Positions 24,884 through 33,524 of a stretch of DNA of 64,000 nt are shown one piece after another. The translations under genes were made by a program, and so were the position numbers. Numbering within the stretch: position 1 is the first letter of the stretch; every line of letters begins with the position of its first letter. This stretch comes from Modestobacter sp. VKM Ac-2982 (GTDB lineage: Bacteria > Actinomycetota > Actinomycetes > Mycobacteriales > Geodermatophilaceae), in contig NZ_JAPVBL010000003.1 in the NCBI RefSeq assembly GCF_026967935.1, positions 310,001 through 374,000 of the forward strand, given 5' to 3'. Below the pieces are notes generated by a model. It had not been told where the DNA came from and did not search any database. It saw nothing but the letters and a program-made list of their open reading frames with translations.

Positions 24884-26815
24884 TCAGACGGGGACGTCGT
24901 AGTCGATGAGCAGCCGACCGTCGTCCCCGCGGACCAGGGTGACCTGGTGCTGTTCGGCGATGACGGTGCCGTCGCGCTCGGTGAACGTCACCGGCACCGA
25001 GGCGACGAGCGACCCGTCCTGCGCCGACACCGGCCCCCGGCTGACGCTCTGGAAGCGGTCCCAGAAGGCGAGGTAGGCCGACCGGCTGCCGATCTCCGCG
25101 CGCAGCCGTGGCCCGGTGCGCTCCCAGGCCGCCCCGGCGTCACCGGGCAGCAGCGCGTAGTAGCTGGTGACGGCCTGCACGACCTCGGCCGCGGAGCCCG
25201 GTGCCGGACCCGCGGGCGTCGGCGTCGGTGTGGGGGTCGGGGCCGCGGTGGGCGCCGTCGGCGGTGGGGTCACCGACGGGGTCGGGGCGGCGGAGGTCGA
25301 CGGCGCCTCCGAGGTGACCACCGGTTCCTCCTCGGTCGTCGGCGCCGGCTCCTCGGTCGTCGGGGCCGGGTCGGCGGACGACGGCGCCGACGGCGAGCTG
25401 CTGGCCTCGGCCGCGGGGGCCCGGCCGTCGTCGTTCCGGGCCTCGAACCAGACCGCGCCCAGCGTGCCGGACAGGGCGAGGAGCACGATCGCGACGGCGG
25501 CGACCAGCCGGGACCGGCGGCGGCGCCCCGGTGCGGGTGTGCCCGAGGGTGGCTGGTCGGCCGCAGACGGCGCGCCGGCCGCCGCAGCACCCGGGGGTGT
25601 GGCACCGGCGACCCGCGGCCGGTCGGTGCTCTCCGGCTGGTCGCCCGTGCGCGGTCGGTCGCCCGTCTCCGGGGACGGCGGGTCGTCGGCCGGGGGCGCC
25701 GGCCCGGCGGCGGCCACCCCAGCGGCGGCCACCCCAGCGGCGGCCGCCCCGGTGGGTGTCCCGGTCGTGGCGGAGCCGGTGGGGGTCCCGGTGGTGGGGG
25801 TCCCGGTGGTGGCGGAGCCGGTGGTGGCGGAGCCGGTGGCGGGGGAGTCGGTGGCGGGGGAGTCGGTGCCGGCGGGTGTGCCCGGCGCGCCGGCGGGCTC
25901 CGCACCGGGCACCGCGCGCAGGTCGGCCAGCGTCGGCAGCAGCGGTGTGCGCGCGGCGAGCACCTCGGTGACGTCGCCGTCCCGGCCGGCAGCCAGCTTC
26001 GCCAGCTGGTCGCGCGCCTGAGACATCGTCGGCCGCTTCGCCGGGTCGTTGGCCAGCATCCGCATCAGCGGCCGGGTGAGCGGCCCGGCGTTCCGCGGCC
26101 GGGCCACGTTGCCCCCGGCGACCCGGTGGAGCATCTCCAGCGGGTTCTCCGTCATCCCGAACGGCGGCGTCCCCTCCAGGCAGGCGTGCAGGGTGGCGCC
26201 GAGGGAGAAGACGTCGCTCGCCTCCCGCGGTTCCTGCCCGCGGGCGACCTCGGGGGCCAGATAGGCCGGCGTCCCCTTGACCACGCCGGTCTGGGTGAGC
26301 GAGACGTCGCCGCGGGCACGGGAGATGCCGAAGTCGGTGATCTTGACGAGGCCGGCGCTGCGCTGCCCCTCGCCGATCAAGATGTTGCCCGGTTTCACGT
26401 CCCGGTGGACGACCCCGGCGGCGTGCGTGGCCACCAGCGCATCGGCGACCTGGGCGCCGATCAGCGCCACCTGCTGCACGGGCAGCGTGCCGCGTTCCGC
26501 CAACACGCTGGCCAGGCTCCGGGAGGGCAGGTGCTCCATGACCAGCCACGGCGTCCCGCCGTCGTCGACCATGTCGTAGACCGCGATGGCGTGCGGGTGG
26601 GTCAGCCGGGCGGCGATCCGGCCCTCGCGCATGGCCGCCTCGCGGTGTCCGGCGGTCGCCTCCGGGTCGCTGCCGACCGGGATGAGCACCTGCTTGACCG
26701 CGACGTCGCGGCCCAGCAGCTCGTCCCGGGCCAGCCAGACCGCGCCCATGGCCCCGCCGCCGAGTCGGGACCGCAGCAGGTAGCGCCCGGCCACCCGGGC
26801 GCCCGGCGCCGTCAT
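24884..26815 (-). CDS. Transmembrane Ser/Thr protein kinase (Pkn type)
   Basis: 643 residues. Kinase domain ~10-275: Gly loop LGGGAMGAVWLA, Lys41, catalytic VVHRDVKPGN (Asp139), DFG at Asp161, GTPAYLAPE activation segment end. A Pro/Thr/Ala-rich juxtamembrane region (~290-435) contains short tandem repeats (see 25707-25870). A basic RRRRSR plus a single helix (AAVAIVLLALSGTLGAVWF, ~440-460) places the kinase inside and a ~180-residue tail outside. The external part is another PT-rich linker and a small globular domain (VVQAVTSYYALLPG to LLIDYDVPV) resembling NTF2-like extracellular domains, not PASTA. It probably senses an envelope signal. It is convergent to tRNA-Ser; no partner is visible. 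Confidence 0.9.
   Translation of the reverse strand: MTAPGARVAGRYLLRSRLGGGAMGAVWLARDELLGRDVAVKQVLIPVGSDPEATAGHREAAMREGRIAARLTHPHAIAVYDMVDDGGTPWLVMEHLPSRSLASVLAERGTLPVQQVALIGAQVADALVATHAAGVVHRDVKPGNILIGEGQRSAGLVKITDFGISRARGDVSLTQTGVVKGTPAYLAPEVARGQEPREASDVFSLGATLHACLEGTPPFGMTENPLEMLHRVAGGNVARPRNAGPLTRPLMRMLANDPAKRPTMSQARDQLAKLAAGRDGDVTEVLAARTPLLPTLADLRAVPGAEPAGAPGTPAGTDSPATDSPATGSATTGSATTGTPTTGTPTGSATTGTPTGAAAAGVAAAGVAAAGPAPPADDPPSPETGDRPRTGDQPESTDRPRVAGATPPGAAAAGAPSAADQPPSGTPAPGRRRRSRLVAAVAIVLLALSGTLGAVWFEARNDDGRAPAAEASSSPSAPSSADPAPTTEEPAPTTEEEPVVTSEAPSTSAAPTPSVTPPPTAPTAAPTPTPTPTPAGPAPGSAAEVVQAVTSYYALLPGDAGAAWERTGPRLRAEIGSRSAYLAFWDRFQSVSRGPVSAQDGSLVASVPVTFTERDGTVIAEQHQVTLVRGDDGRLLIDYDVPV
25707..25870. 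repeat. 15-bp coding minisatellite in the kinase linker
   Basis: Three units of about GCGGCGGCCACCCCA, then about eight degenerate units alternating GGGGTCCCGGTGGTG and GCGGAGCCGGTGGTG types. Read on the minus strand they encode (GVAAA)n and (TGTPT/TGSAT)n pentapeptides, so a change in copy number would keep the frame. Confidence 0.75.
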
Positions 26816-26849
26816 CCCAGCCCTGCCCGCACGCCGGCCGCGCCGCGGG

Positions 26850-27197
26850 TCAGGCGGAGACGGGGGCCCCGTACCGGCGCGTGTACTCCGCCTGGGCCCC
26901 CTCGGGCAGCGCGTCGTAGAGCTCGCCCAGCTGGTCGACCGAGCTCTGCGGCAGCTCGTCGAACAGCTGCCGCCAGCTCGGCGGCTCGTCGTGGCTGCGG
27001 GTCAGCAGCAGCTCCCACGCCCGGGTCTGCCGCTCACGCTGCGCCCGCCCGGCGACCAGGCCGGAGAGGTACTGGTCCTTCGCGGCGTCCTTCTCGGCGC
27101 GGGTGGCGTCGGGCGGGAGGTTGCTGGGGTCGGTCTCCTCCAGCGCGGTGACGATCGCCGCGACCACGTCGGGGCGCACCTGCTCGGCGCTGCTCAT
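26850..27197 (-). CDS. Hypothetical protein, small and soluble
   Basis: 115 residues from ATG 27197 (MSSAEQVRPDVVAAIVTALE), preceded by GGAGGG seven bases upstream; an in-frame ATG at 27254 has no such site. No signal or membrane segment. Mainly helical, charged, with PSWRQLFDELPQSSVDQLGE and a conserved-looking end YTRRYGAPVSA. I do not recognise the family. It lies upstream of, and in the same direction as, the kinase gene (34 bp gap), so the two may be co-transcribed. Confidence 0.65.
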   Translation of the reverse strand: MSSAEQVRPDVVAAIVTALEETDPSNLPPDATRAEKDAAKDQYLSGLVAGRAQRERQTRAWELLLTRSHDEPPSWRQLFDELPQSSVDQLGELYDALPEGAQAEYTRRYGAPVSA

Positions 27198-27297
27198 GTC
27201 GGTCCCTCCGGTGTCCGGTTCCGTGCGGCGGTCGCCGTCCCGTAGATCACTCAACCACTCTCCGGCCCCGCAGGCTGCTCGGGTCGGAGGGGAGCGG

Positions 27298-27326
27298 CTG
27301 ACTGCCGCGGACCCGCCCGGTACAGT
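27298..27326 (+). promoter_or_regulatory. Promoter of tRNA-Ser(GGA)
   Basis: CTGACT (27298-27303) and TACAGT (27321-27326) are 17 bp apart, each matching four of six consensus bases. The mature tRNA begins 11 bases later. TACAGTGG recurs at the same position before the SRP RNA (28383). Confidence 0.5.
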
Positions 27327-27337
27327 GGCCCCGCACT

Positions 27338-27422
27338 GGAGGATTCGCCTAGTGGCCTATGGCGCTCGCTTGGAAAGCGGGTTGGGTGCAAGCCCTCGGG
27401 AGTTCGAATCTCCCATCCTCCG
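27338..27422 (+). tRNA. tRNA-Ser (anticodon GGA)
   Basis: Acceptor GGAGGAT pairs with ATCCTCC; discriminator G27422; CCA is not encoded. The anticodon loop TTGGAAA gives GGA at 27372-27374. A long variable arm (GTTGGGTGCAAGCCCTC) and T-arm GGGAG/CTCCC complete a class II tRNA. It reads UCC/UCU codons. The opposite strand over 27357-27422 is the 3' end of the EamA transporter frame. Confidence 0.93.
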
Positions 27423-28334
27423 CAGGTAGAGCGCCGTCACGGCGCCGAGCATGAGCGCTCCCCCGGCCAGCGCGGTCGGGGTGAGCCGCTCCCCGAGCAC
27501 CACGGCGGCCAGCGCGGTCGCGGTCAGCGGCTCCAGCAGGGTCACGATCGAGGCGACCGCGGCCGGCACAGCTCGCACCCCGGTGAAGAACAGCCCGTAG
27601 GCGAGCGCGGTCGGCACCAGCCCCAGGTAGAGCAGCAGCGCCAGCCCCAGCGGGTCGGCGGTGAGGTCGAGCCCGGCGGCCAGCGCCACCGGGGTGAGCG
27701 CCACGGCCCCCACGACGAAGCCGACCGTCGTCGTCGGCACGCCCGCCGGTGCGCCGGCCGACAGCAGCACGACCGCGGCGTAGGCGACCGCGCAGCCGAT
27801 CGCGGCCAGCGCGCCCAGCAGGACGGCGTCCCCGCCGTCGCCGCCCGCCGAGACGCCCACGAGGAGCACCAGCCCGGCCAGGGCGACGACGAGGGCCACG
27901 CCGGTCGCCCGGTCCGGCCGGCCGTGCCCGAGTGCGGCGGCACCGACGGCCACCAGCAGCGGGGCCAGGCCCAGCGCGACCAGCGTCGCGATGCTCACCC
28001 CCGCCGTGGCCACGGCGGCGAAGTAGGCGCTCTGGTAGACCGCCAGCCCGGCGCCGACGCCGGCCAGCCGCCAGCGCAGCGAGCGCGACCAGTGGACCGG
28101 TGGGGCGGTGGGCCTGGAGGAGGTCCGCCGGGCGAGCAGGTGCACGGCGAGCAGGGCGACCGCGCCGACGGCCATCCGGTGCCAGGCGACGTCGAGCGGG
28201 TCCAGGTCGGTGCGGTCGGCGACCAGGTCGCCGGTGATGCCCGAGGTGCCCCAGCACAGCGCGGCCAGGACGACGAGCACGAAGCCGCGGGTGGACGGCG
28301 CAGGCGGGACGGGCTGAGGGGTGCGCCCGGTCAT
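27357..28334 (-). CDS. EamA/DMT-family transporter with tail overlapping tRNA-Ser
   Basis: 325 residues from ATG 28334. Ten hydrophobic helices in two EamA repeats: FVLVVLAALCWGTSGITGDL opens the first, GVPTTTVGFVVGAVALTPVA lies in the second and LEPLTATALAAVVLGERLTP is the conserved end of the second repeat. It is likely a drug/metabolite exporter of the DMT superfamily. The final ~22 residues (MGDSNSRGLAPNPLSKRAP) are encoded by the antisense of the tRNA-Ser gene, so the natural stop seems to have been lost or never existed. The transported compound is unknown. Confidence 0.86.
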   Translation of the reverse strand: MTGRTPQPVPPAPSTRGFVLVVLAALCWGTSGITGDLVADRTDLDPLDVAWHRMAVGAVALLAVHLLARRTSSRPTAPPVHWSRSLRWRLAGVGAGLAVYQSAYFAAVATAGVSIATLVALGLAPLLVAVGAAALGHGRPDRATGVALVVALAGLVLLVGVSAGGDGGDAVLLGALAAIGCAVAYAAVVLLSAGAPAGVPTTTVGFVVGAVALTPVALAAGLDLTADPLGLALLLYLGLVPTALAYGLFFTGVRAVPAAVASIVTLLEPLTATALAAVVLGERLTPTALAGGALMLGAVTALYLRRMGDSNSRGLAPNPLSKRAP

Positions 28335-28395
28335 GCGGCGGGAGCGTACGGGGAGGGCGGCTCCGGTCTCGGCGGCGTCCTCTACAGTGGACGGC

Positions 28396-28483
28396 GACCC
28401 CTCGTGCGGCGTCACCCTGTGAACCTCCCCAGGGCCGGAAGGCAGCAAGGATAAGCGGGCTCTGGCGGGTGTGCGGGGGGTCC
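28396..28483 (+). ncRNA. ffs: Signal recognition particle RNA (4.5S type)
   Basis: The conserved SRP Alu-less domain is plain: GTGAACC then CCCCAGGGCCGGAAGGCAGC with the GGAA tetraloop, AAGGATAAGCGGGCTCTGG, flanked by pairing ends GACCCC and GGGGTC. TACAGT at 28383-28388 is a likely -10. SRP RNA guides co-translational membrane targeting with Ffh. Adjacent to dnaX, the usual place in actinobacteria. The exact ends are estimated; a run TCCTTTCTCTC follows. Confidence 0.9.
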
Positions 28484-28563
28484 TTTCTCTCTCCCGGACG
28501 ATTCTCAGGCTCCTCCCAGGTTCGTGCGCTCTGATGCACCCACCTTCGAGCGGAGGAGTGGCC

Positions 28564-29232
28564 GTGCCCAGTCGTCGTACCTGGTGGATCACCGGCGGGG
28601 CCGTGGCGGTGGTCGCCGCGGGGGCTCTCGGCGGGCCGTTGATCTACGCCGCCCTCGCGGAGGACGCGCCCCCGGCCGAGACGGTGCAGGCGCAGCCGCA
28701 GGAGGTCGAGCTCGCCGCGGACACCGACGGCACCTGGACCATCGCCCCGGACTCCACCGCGGGCTACCGCGTCGACGAGGTGCTCAACGGCGCCGACGTC
28801 ACCGTGGCCGGCACGACCGACCAGGTCACCGGCACCGTCGTCGTGTCCGGTGGGGACCTCGCCGACGCCGACGTGACCGTCGACGTCGCCTCGATCAGCA
28901 CCGACAGCGGCCGCCGCGACTCCTACTTCCGGGACAACGTGATGGACGTCGCCGCGAACCCCACGGCGGTCTTCTCCGTCACCGAGGTGGCCGACCTCCC
29001 CCAGCTCAGCGGCACCCCGGTCACCGTGCCGGTGACCGGCGAGCTGACCCTGGCCGGCACGACGCAGCCGGTGACCACCGAGCTCTCCGTCGTCCGCACC
29101 GCCGACGGCGTGGACGTCTCGGGTGCGGTGCCGGTGACCTTCGCCGACTACGGCATCGAGCCGCCGGACCTGGGGTTCGTCAGCGTCGAGGACCAGGGGT
29201 CCATCGAGTTCTTCCTGCGCCTGACCATGTAG
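28564..29232 (+). CDS. YceI-family protein, membrane-anchored or exported
   Basis: 222 residues from GTG 28564, which follows GGAGGAG; upstream in-frame starts would read through the SRP region. An N-terminal hydrophobic stretch WWITGGAVAVVAAGALGGPL acts as signal or anchor. The rest is the YceI lipocalin-like barrel: TWTIAPDSTAGYRVDEVLNG, RRDSYFRDNVMDVAANPTA, VTVPVTGELTLAGTTQPVT, VPVTFADYGIEPPD. YceI proteins bind polyprenyl-like lipids; TF2-type members are exported. The exact ligand is unknown. Confidence 0.87.
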   Translation: MPSRRTWWITGGAVAVVAAGALGGPLIYAALAEDAPPAETVQAQPQEVELAADTDGTWTIAPDSTAGYRVDEVLNGADVTVAGTTDQVTGTVVVSGGDLADADVTVDVASISTDSGRRDSYFRDNVMDVAANPTAVFSVTEVADLPQLSGTPVTVPVTGELTLAGTTQPVTTELSVVRTADGVDVSGAVPVTFADYGIEPPDLGFVSVEDQGSIEFFLRLTM

Positions 29233-29480
29233 GTCAGCGGCCGTCACCGGGGGGCGGGGCGGTGGACCAGCTCCTGGGTGCGGCCGTCGAGGGTCCGGCT
29301 CTCGGGCAGTTCGAGGTCGGCGTCACCCGCGCCCGCGAGGACCGGGCTGGTCCCGGTCCGTCCGGAGACGACCGGGAAGACGGTCACCTGCAGACCCGGC
29401 GTACGGCCGAGAACCGACCTGACGGGCGCGCTGCGTCGACAGCACGTCGGAGCGTCGGTGCGGCCACGTAACCTCGCGGC

Positions 29481-31751
29481 GTGGCTCTGGCGCTCTACCG
29501 CAAGTACCGTCCGGCGACCTTCGCCGAGGTGGTCGGGCAGGAGCACGTCACCGCACCCCTGATGAACGCCGTGGACGGCGGGCGGATCAACCACGCCTAC
29601 CTGTTCAGCGGGCCGCGGGGCTGCGGGAAGACGTCGTCGGCGCGGATCCTGGCCCGCTCGCTGAACTGCGAGCAGGGGCCGACCTCCACCCCCTGCGGCG
29701 TCTGCGGCTCGTGCATCGCGCTGGCCCCCGACGGCCCCGGCTCGATCGACGTCATGGAGATCGACGCGGCCAGCCACGGTGGTGTCGACGACGCCCGCGA
29801 CCTGCGCGAGAAGGCCTTCTTCGCGCCCGTGCACAGCCGCTACAAGGTCTACATCGTCGACGAGGCGCACATGGTGAGCTCGCAGGGCTTCAACGCCCTG
29901 CTCAAGGTGGTCGAGGAGCCGCCGGAGTTCCTGGTCTTCGTCTTCGCCACCACCGAGCCGGAGAAGGTCCTCCCGACCATCCGCTCCCGCACCCACCACT
30001 ACCCGTTCCGGCTGGTGCCGCCCAGCACGCTGCGCGCCCTCCTGGAGAAGACGTGCGCGGCCGAGGGCGTCACCGTGGAGCCCACGGTGTTCCCGCTGGT
30101 GGTCCGGGCCGGCGGCGGCTCGGTGCGCGACTCGCTGTCGATCCTCGACCAGCTGCTGGCCGGCGCAGGCCCCGAGGGGGTCACCTACCGGTCGGCCGTG
30201 GGCCTGCTCGGCGTCACCGACGAGGCGCTGCTCGACGAGGCCGTCGACGCGCTGGCCGCCTCCGACGCGCCGGGCGTCTTCCAGGCCGTCGACCGCGTGG
30301 TCGAGGCCGGGCACGACCCCCGCCGGTTCGCCACCGACCTGCTGGACCGGCTGCGCGACCTGATCGTGCTGGACGCCGTGCCCGAGGCCGGCGGCAACGG
30401 CCTGCTCGACAGCCCGCCCGACCGGATCGACGTGATGAGCCGGCAGGCCCAGGCGCTGGGCTCGGCCACACTCTCCCGGCTGGCCGACACCGTGCACGAG
30501 GGCCTCACCGAGATGCGCGGGACGACGGCCCCCCGGCTGCTCCTGGAGCTCGTCTGCGCCCGGATGCTGCTGCCCGGGGTCGACGGCTCGGCCGCGGCCA
30601 CCCTGCAGCGCCTGGAGCGGCTGGAACGGCGGATGTCGATCGCCGGCGAGCACGCCGGTCGCCCGGAGGCCGCCGCCGTCCCGGCGCCGGTGCGCGAGCC
30701 CGCCCGGCCGGCCCCGGTCCAGGCACCGCCGCCCGCGGTCCGCACCCCGGCGGCCCCGGCCCCGGCCCCGCAGGCCCCGGCCCCGCAGGCTCAGGCCCCG
30801 CAGGCCCCGGTCGCGGAGCCGGTGGCGTCTCCCGCCGCTGCGCCGACCAGCCGGCCGGCGTACGTCCGTCCCTCGCAGGCCCGGTCGGCGCCGGCCACCC
30901 CCACCCCGGCCCCGGCCTCGCCGCCGGCCCCGGAGGGCGACGACGGCTGGCCGGTGACCGCCCGTCCGGGCGGACCCGCCCCGGCGCCCCCGGCTGCCCA
31001 GCCGCCTGCCGCCGAGCCGCCGCGGCCCCGGTCGGAGAGCGCGCCGGCGTCCGAGGTGCCGCTGCCGCCCGAGCCCACCGACGACGAGGACTGGCCGCAG
31101 CCGGCCCGCCCGGCGGCGGAACCCCACCGCGCCGCCGCGCCGGCCACGGATGCCGCTCCGGCACCCCGGGCCGCAGCGGAGTCCGCGCCGGCGCCACGCG
31201 GTGGCGAGCCCACGCCGCTGGTGTCGGCCACGCCGGCCGAGCCCGCCGGCGACGACGCTGCGCTGACCACCGCCGACGTCCGGCGCATCTGGCCGGAGCT
31301 GCTCAAGGTGGTGCGCGGGCACAAGCGCACCACCGAGGCGCTGCTCAAGAGCGCCCAGGTCCACGACCTGACCAACGGGGTGCTCACCCTGGCGGCCACC
31401 TCGCCGGCGCTGGCCAAGATGCTGGGCGACGACCTGAACAAGGACGTCATCCGGCAGTCGCTGCAGGAGCTGCTCGGCGTCCGCTGGAAGGTGCAGGCCG
31501 TCGTCGACGGGGGGCCGGGTCAGCCCGGGGCCGCCGGCGGTGGCTCGGGGGGCGGGGCACCGGTGTCGCCGGAGGCGGCACGGGCCGCCGTGCAGGCCGC
31601 GGAGTCCGCCGAGGCCGACGAGCTGATGGCCGAGCGGGCCGCCGACGCGGCCTCCGGCGACACCGCGGACTCCGCGCCGGCGCTGGACCCCGAGGCCGCC
31701 GCGCTCCAGCTGCTGCGCACCCAGCTCGGCGCGCGGCCGATCGACAGCTGA
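29481..31751 (+). CDS. dnaX: DNA polymerase III subunit gamma/tau
   Basis: 756 residues from GTG 29481 (LALYRKYRPATFAEVVGQ). AAA+ clamp-loader ATPase: Walker A GPRGCGKTSS (Lys50), zinc module Cys63/72/75/78, Walker B VYIVDEAHM, sensor SRT. Domain III follows to ~360. Then a long Pro/Ala-rich linker (~400-600), typical of actinobacterial DnaX, and a C-terminal domain (LLKVVRGHKRTTEALLKSAQ) contacting polymerase alpha. It loads the beta clamp. No frameshift slippery A-run was found, so only the long form may be made. It follows the SRP RNA and YceI; ybaB-recR lie 3.1 kb on, interrupted by three genes on the other strand. Confidence 0.94.
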   Translation: MALALYRKYRPATFAEVVGQEHVTAPLMNAVDGGRINHAYLFSGPRGCGKTSSARILARSLNCEQGPTSTPCGVCGSCIALAPDGPGSIDVMEIDAASHGGVDDARDLREKAFFAPVHSRYKVYIVDEAHMVSSQGFNALLKVVEEPPEFLVFVFATTEPEKVLPTIRSRTHHYPFRLVPPSTLRALLEKTCAAEGVTVEPTVFPLVVRAGGGSVRDSLSILDQLLAGAGPEGVTYRSAVGLLGVTDEALLDEAVDALAASDAPGVFQAVDRVVEAGHDPRRFATDLLDRLRDLIVLDAVPEAGGNGLLDSPPDRIDVMSRQAQALGSATLSRLADTVHEGLTEMRGTTAPRLLLELVCARMLLPGVDGSAAATLQRLERLERRMSIAGEHAGRPEAAAVPAPVREPARPAPVQAPPPAVRTPAAPAPAPQAPAPQAQAPQAPVAEPVASPAAAPTSRPAYVRPSQARSAPATPTPAPASPPAPEGDDGWPVTARPGGPAPAPPAAQPPAAEPPRPRSESAPASEVPLPPEPTDDEDWPQPARPAAEPHRAAAPATDAAPAPRAAAESAPAPRGGEPTPLVSATPAEPAGDDAALTTADVRRIWPELLKVVRGHKRTTEALLKSAQVHDLTNGVLTLAATSPALAKMLGDDLNKDVIRQSLQELLGVRWKVQAVVDGGPGQPGAAGGGSGGGAPVSPEAARAAVQAAESAEADELMAERAADAASGDTADSAPALDPEAAALQLLRTQLGARPIDS

Positions 31752-31766
31752 CCGGCGCCCCGGTTC

Positions 31767-32966
31767 CTACGGCAAGGGCCGGGGCAGCGCGGAACGGGGC
31801 GGGGCGGAACGCTGGGCGAGGCGGCGCACCCACGGGTCGACCAGCCGCGGCGCCAACGGCCCCAGCACGGCCAGGATCAGCACGTAGGCGGCGACCGTCG
31901 AGCCGAAGGCCGCCGGCACGCTGCCCAGCACCAGGCCGGCGATGATGATCGAGAACTCGCCGCGCGCGACCAGCGCCGCCCCGGCACGCACCCGGCCGGG
32001 CGGCCCGACGCCGGCCCGGCGCCCGGCGACCCACCCGGTGCCGAACTTCGTCACGATCCCGACCGCGGCCAGTGCCGCTGCGGGCAGCAGCGCGCCGGGC
32101 AGCTGGGAGGGGTCGGTGGACAACCCGAAGAAGACGAAGAAGACGGCGGCGAACAGGTCGCGCAGCGGGGCGAGCACGTCCCCGATCCGCTCGGCGACCT
32201 CGCCGGAGAGGGCGATCCCAAGCAGGAACGCGCCCACCGCCGCCGAGACGTGCACCGCTTCGGCGGCACCGGCGACCAGCAGCGCCAGGCCGAGCACCCG
32301 CAGCAGCAGGATCTCGTTGGACCGCGCCCCGACGAACCGGGTCACCGTGTTGCCGTGGCGCACCGCGACGGCCAGCACGGCCGCGAGGGTGGCCAGGGCG
32401 ACGCTGACCGACAGCAGGGCGTCGCCGGTGGTCGTGGCCGCGACGACGCCGGTCAGCACCGGGAGGTAGGCGGCCATCGCCAGGTCCTCGATGACCAGGA
32501 CGCCGAGCACGGCCGGGGTCTCCCGGTTGCCGAGCCGGCCGAGGTCGGTCAGGAGCTTGGAGACGATCCCCGACGAGCTGATCGCGGTGACGCCGAACAT
32601 GGCCAGCGCGGCGGTAGGCCCCCAGCCCAGGAACAACGCCAGGGCGGCCCCGGGCAGGCCGTTGAGCAGCAGGTCGACGACCCCGACCGGCGCCTGGCGG
32701 CGCAGGTTCTCCACCAGGTCTCCCGCGGTGTACTCCAGCCCGAGGACGAGCAGCAGGAGCACGATGCCGACCTCGGCGCCGGTGGAGAAGAAGCCCTCGG
32801 GGGCGTCCAGCGGCAGCAGCCCGCCGGTGCCGAACGCCAGCCCGGCGAGCAGGTACAGCGGGATGGGGGACAGGCCGATCCGGCCGGCCAGCGAGCCGAG
32901 CAGCCCCAGCCCGAAGAGGACGGCGCCCAGCTCCAGCAGCAGGACCGCGGTGTGCCCCAGGTCCAT
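31767..32966 (-). CDS. CPA2-type cation:proton antiporter (KefB/YhaU-YjbQ like)
   Basis: 399 residues from ATG 32966, which shares one base with the stop of the upstream regulator gene (TGATG). About twelve membrane helices: LLELGAVLFGLGLLGSLAGR, GVTAISSSGIVSKLLTDLGR (the conserved discontinuous helix) and FLLGIALSGEVAERIGDVLA. It belongs to the monovalent CPA2 family and lacks a C-terminal RCK domain; that function is in the neighbouring TrkA-C protein. It probably exchanges K+ or Na+ for H+. Convergent with dnaX, 15 bp apart. Confidence 0.88.
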   Translation of the reverse strand: MDLGHTAVLLLELGAVLFGLGLLGSLAGRIGLSPIPLYLLAGLAFGTGGLLPLDAPEGFFSTGAEVGIVLLLLVLGLEYTAGDLVENLRRQAPVGVVDLLLNGLPGAALALFLGWGPTAALAMFGVTAISSSGIVSKLLTDLGRLGNRETPAVLGVLVIEDLAMAAYLPVLTGVVAATTTGDALLSVSVALATLAAVLAVAVRHGNTVTRFVGARSNEILLLRVLGLALLVAGAAEAVHVSAAVGAFLLGIALSGEVAERIGDVLAPLRDLFAAVFFVFFGLSTDPSQLPGALLPAAALAAVGIVTKFGTGWVAGRRAGVGPPGRVRAGAALVARGEFSIIIAGLVLGSVPAAFGSTVAAYVLILAVLGPLAPRLVDPWVRRLAQRSAPPRSALPRPLP

Positions 32967-33448
32967 CAGCGGGGGTTGAGCAGGGCACCGACCGCTGCGA
33001 CGCCGTCCGACGTGCCGACCACGACCAGCCGGTCCTCGGCCTGGAACCGGAAGTCCGGCGTGGGCGAGGCGATCATCTCCTCACCCCGGACGACCGCGAC
33101 GACGGAGGCGCCGGTGCGGGTCCGGATGGCCGCGTCGCCCAGGGTGGCGGCGACGTAGGGGGAGCCGGGCTCGATCGGCACGCCCTCGGTGGCCAGGCTC
33201 TCCACCTGCTCACGCAGCCTCGACAACCGCTCGGTGATCCGCGGCGCGCCCAGCAGCTCGGCGACGACCTCGCTCTCCTCCGGGGTCAGCTCGATCGTGG
33301 CCGCCGTGGCGTCGGGGTCGCGCTCGTCGTAGAGGACGACGTGCCGGGCCCCGTTGCGCTGGGAGATGACCCCGACCCGCCGGCCCTGCGCGGTCACCAG
33401 GTCGTGCCGCAGCCCGATCCCGGGCAGTCGTGTCTCCTCGACGTCCAT
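32966..33448 (-). CDS. TrkA-C domain regulatory subunit of the antiporter
   Basis: 160 residues from ATG 33448. The C-terminal ~80 residues form a TrkA-C (RCK_C) domain: IRTRTGASVVAVVRGEEMIA, then FRFQAEDRLVVVGTSDGVAA. The N-terminal half (DLVTAQGRRVGVISQRNGAR) resembles the small regulatory subunits such as YhaT that bind cyclic di-AMP or nucleotides and gate CPA2 antiporters. It is transcribed before, and overlaps by one base, the antiporter gene, implying a two-subunit system in the membrane. Confidence 0.85.
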   Translation of the reverse strand: MDVEETRLPGIGLRHDLVTAQGRRVGVISQRNGARHVVLYDERDPDATAATIELTPEESEVVAELLGAPRITERLSRLREQVESLATEGVPIEPGSPYVAATLGDAAIRTRTGASVVAVVRGEEMIASPTPDFRFQAEDRLVVVGTSDGVAAVGALLNPR

Positions 33449-33524
33449 CGGCGTCCTTGCTCCTGTCTCGTCGTGGCGCAGGAGAGATCCCCGCCGTCGG
33501 CGCTCATCGTGCCCCGCCGGGTGG

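Noticed and set aside
24736-27422. Genomic island or prophage attached to tRNA-Ser genes
   Set aside because: No integrase, att-like repeat of the tRNA 3' end or shift in composition was seen; flanking genes are ordinary.
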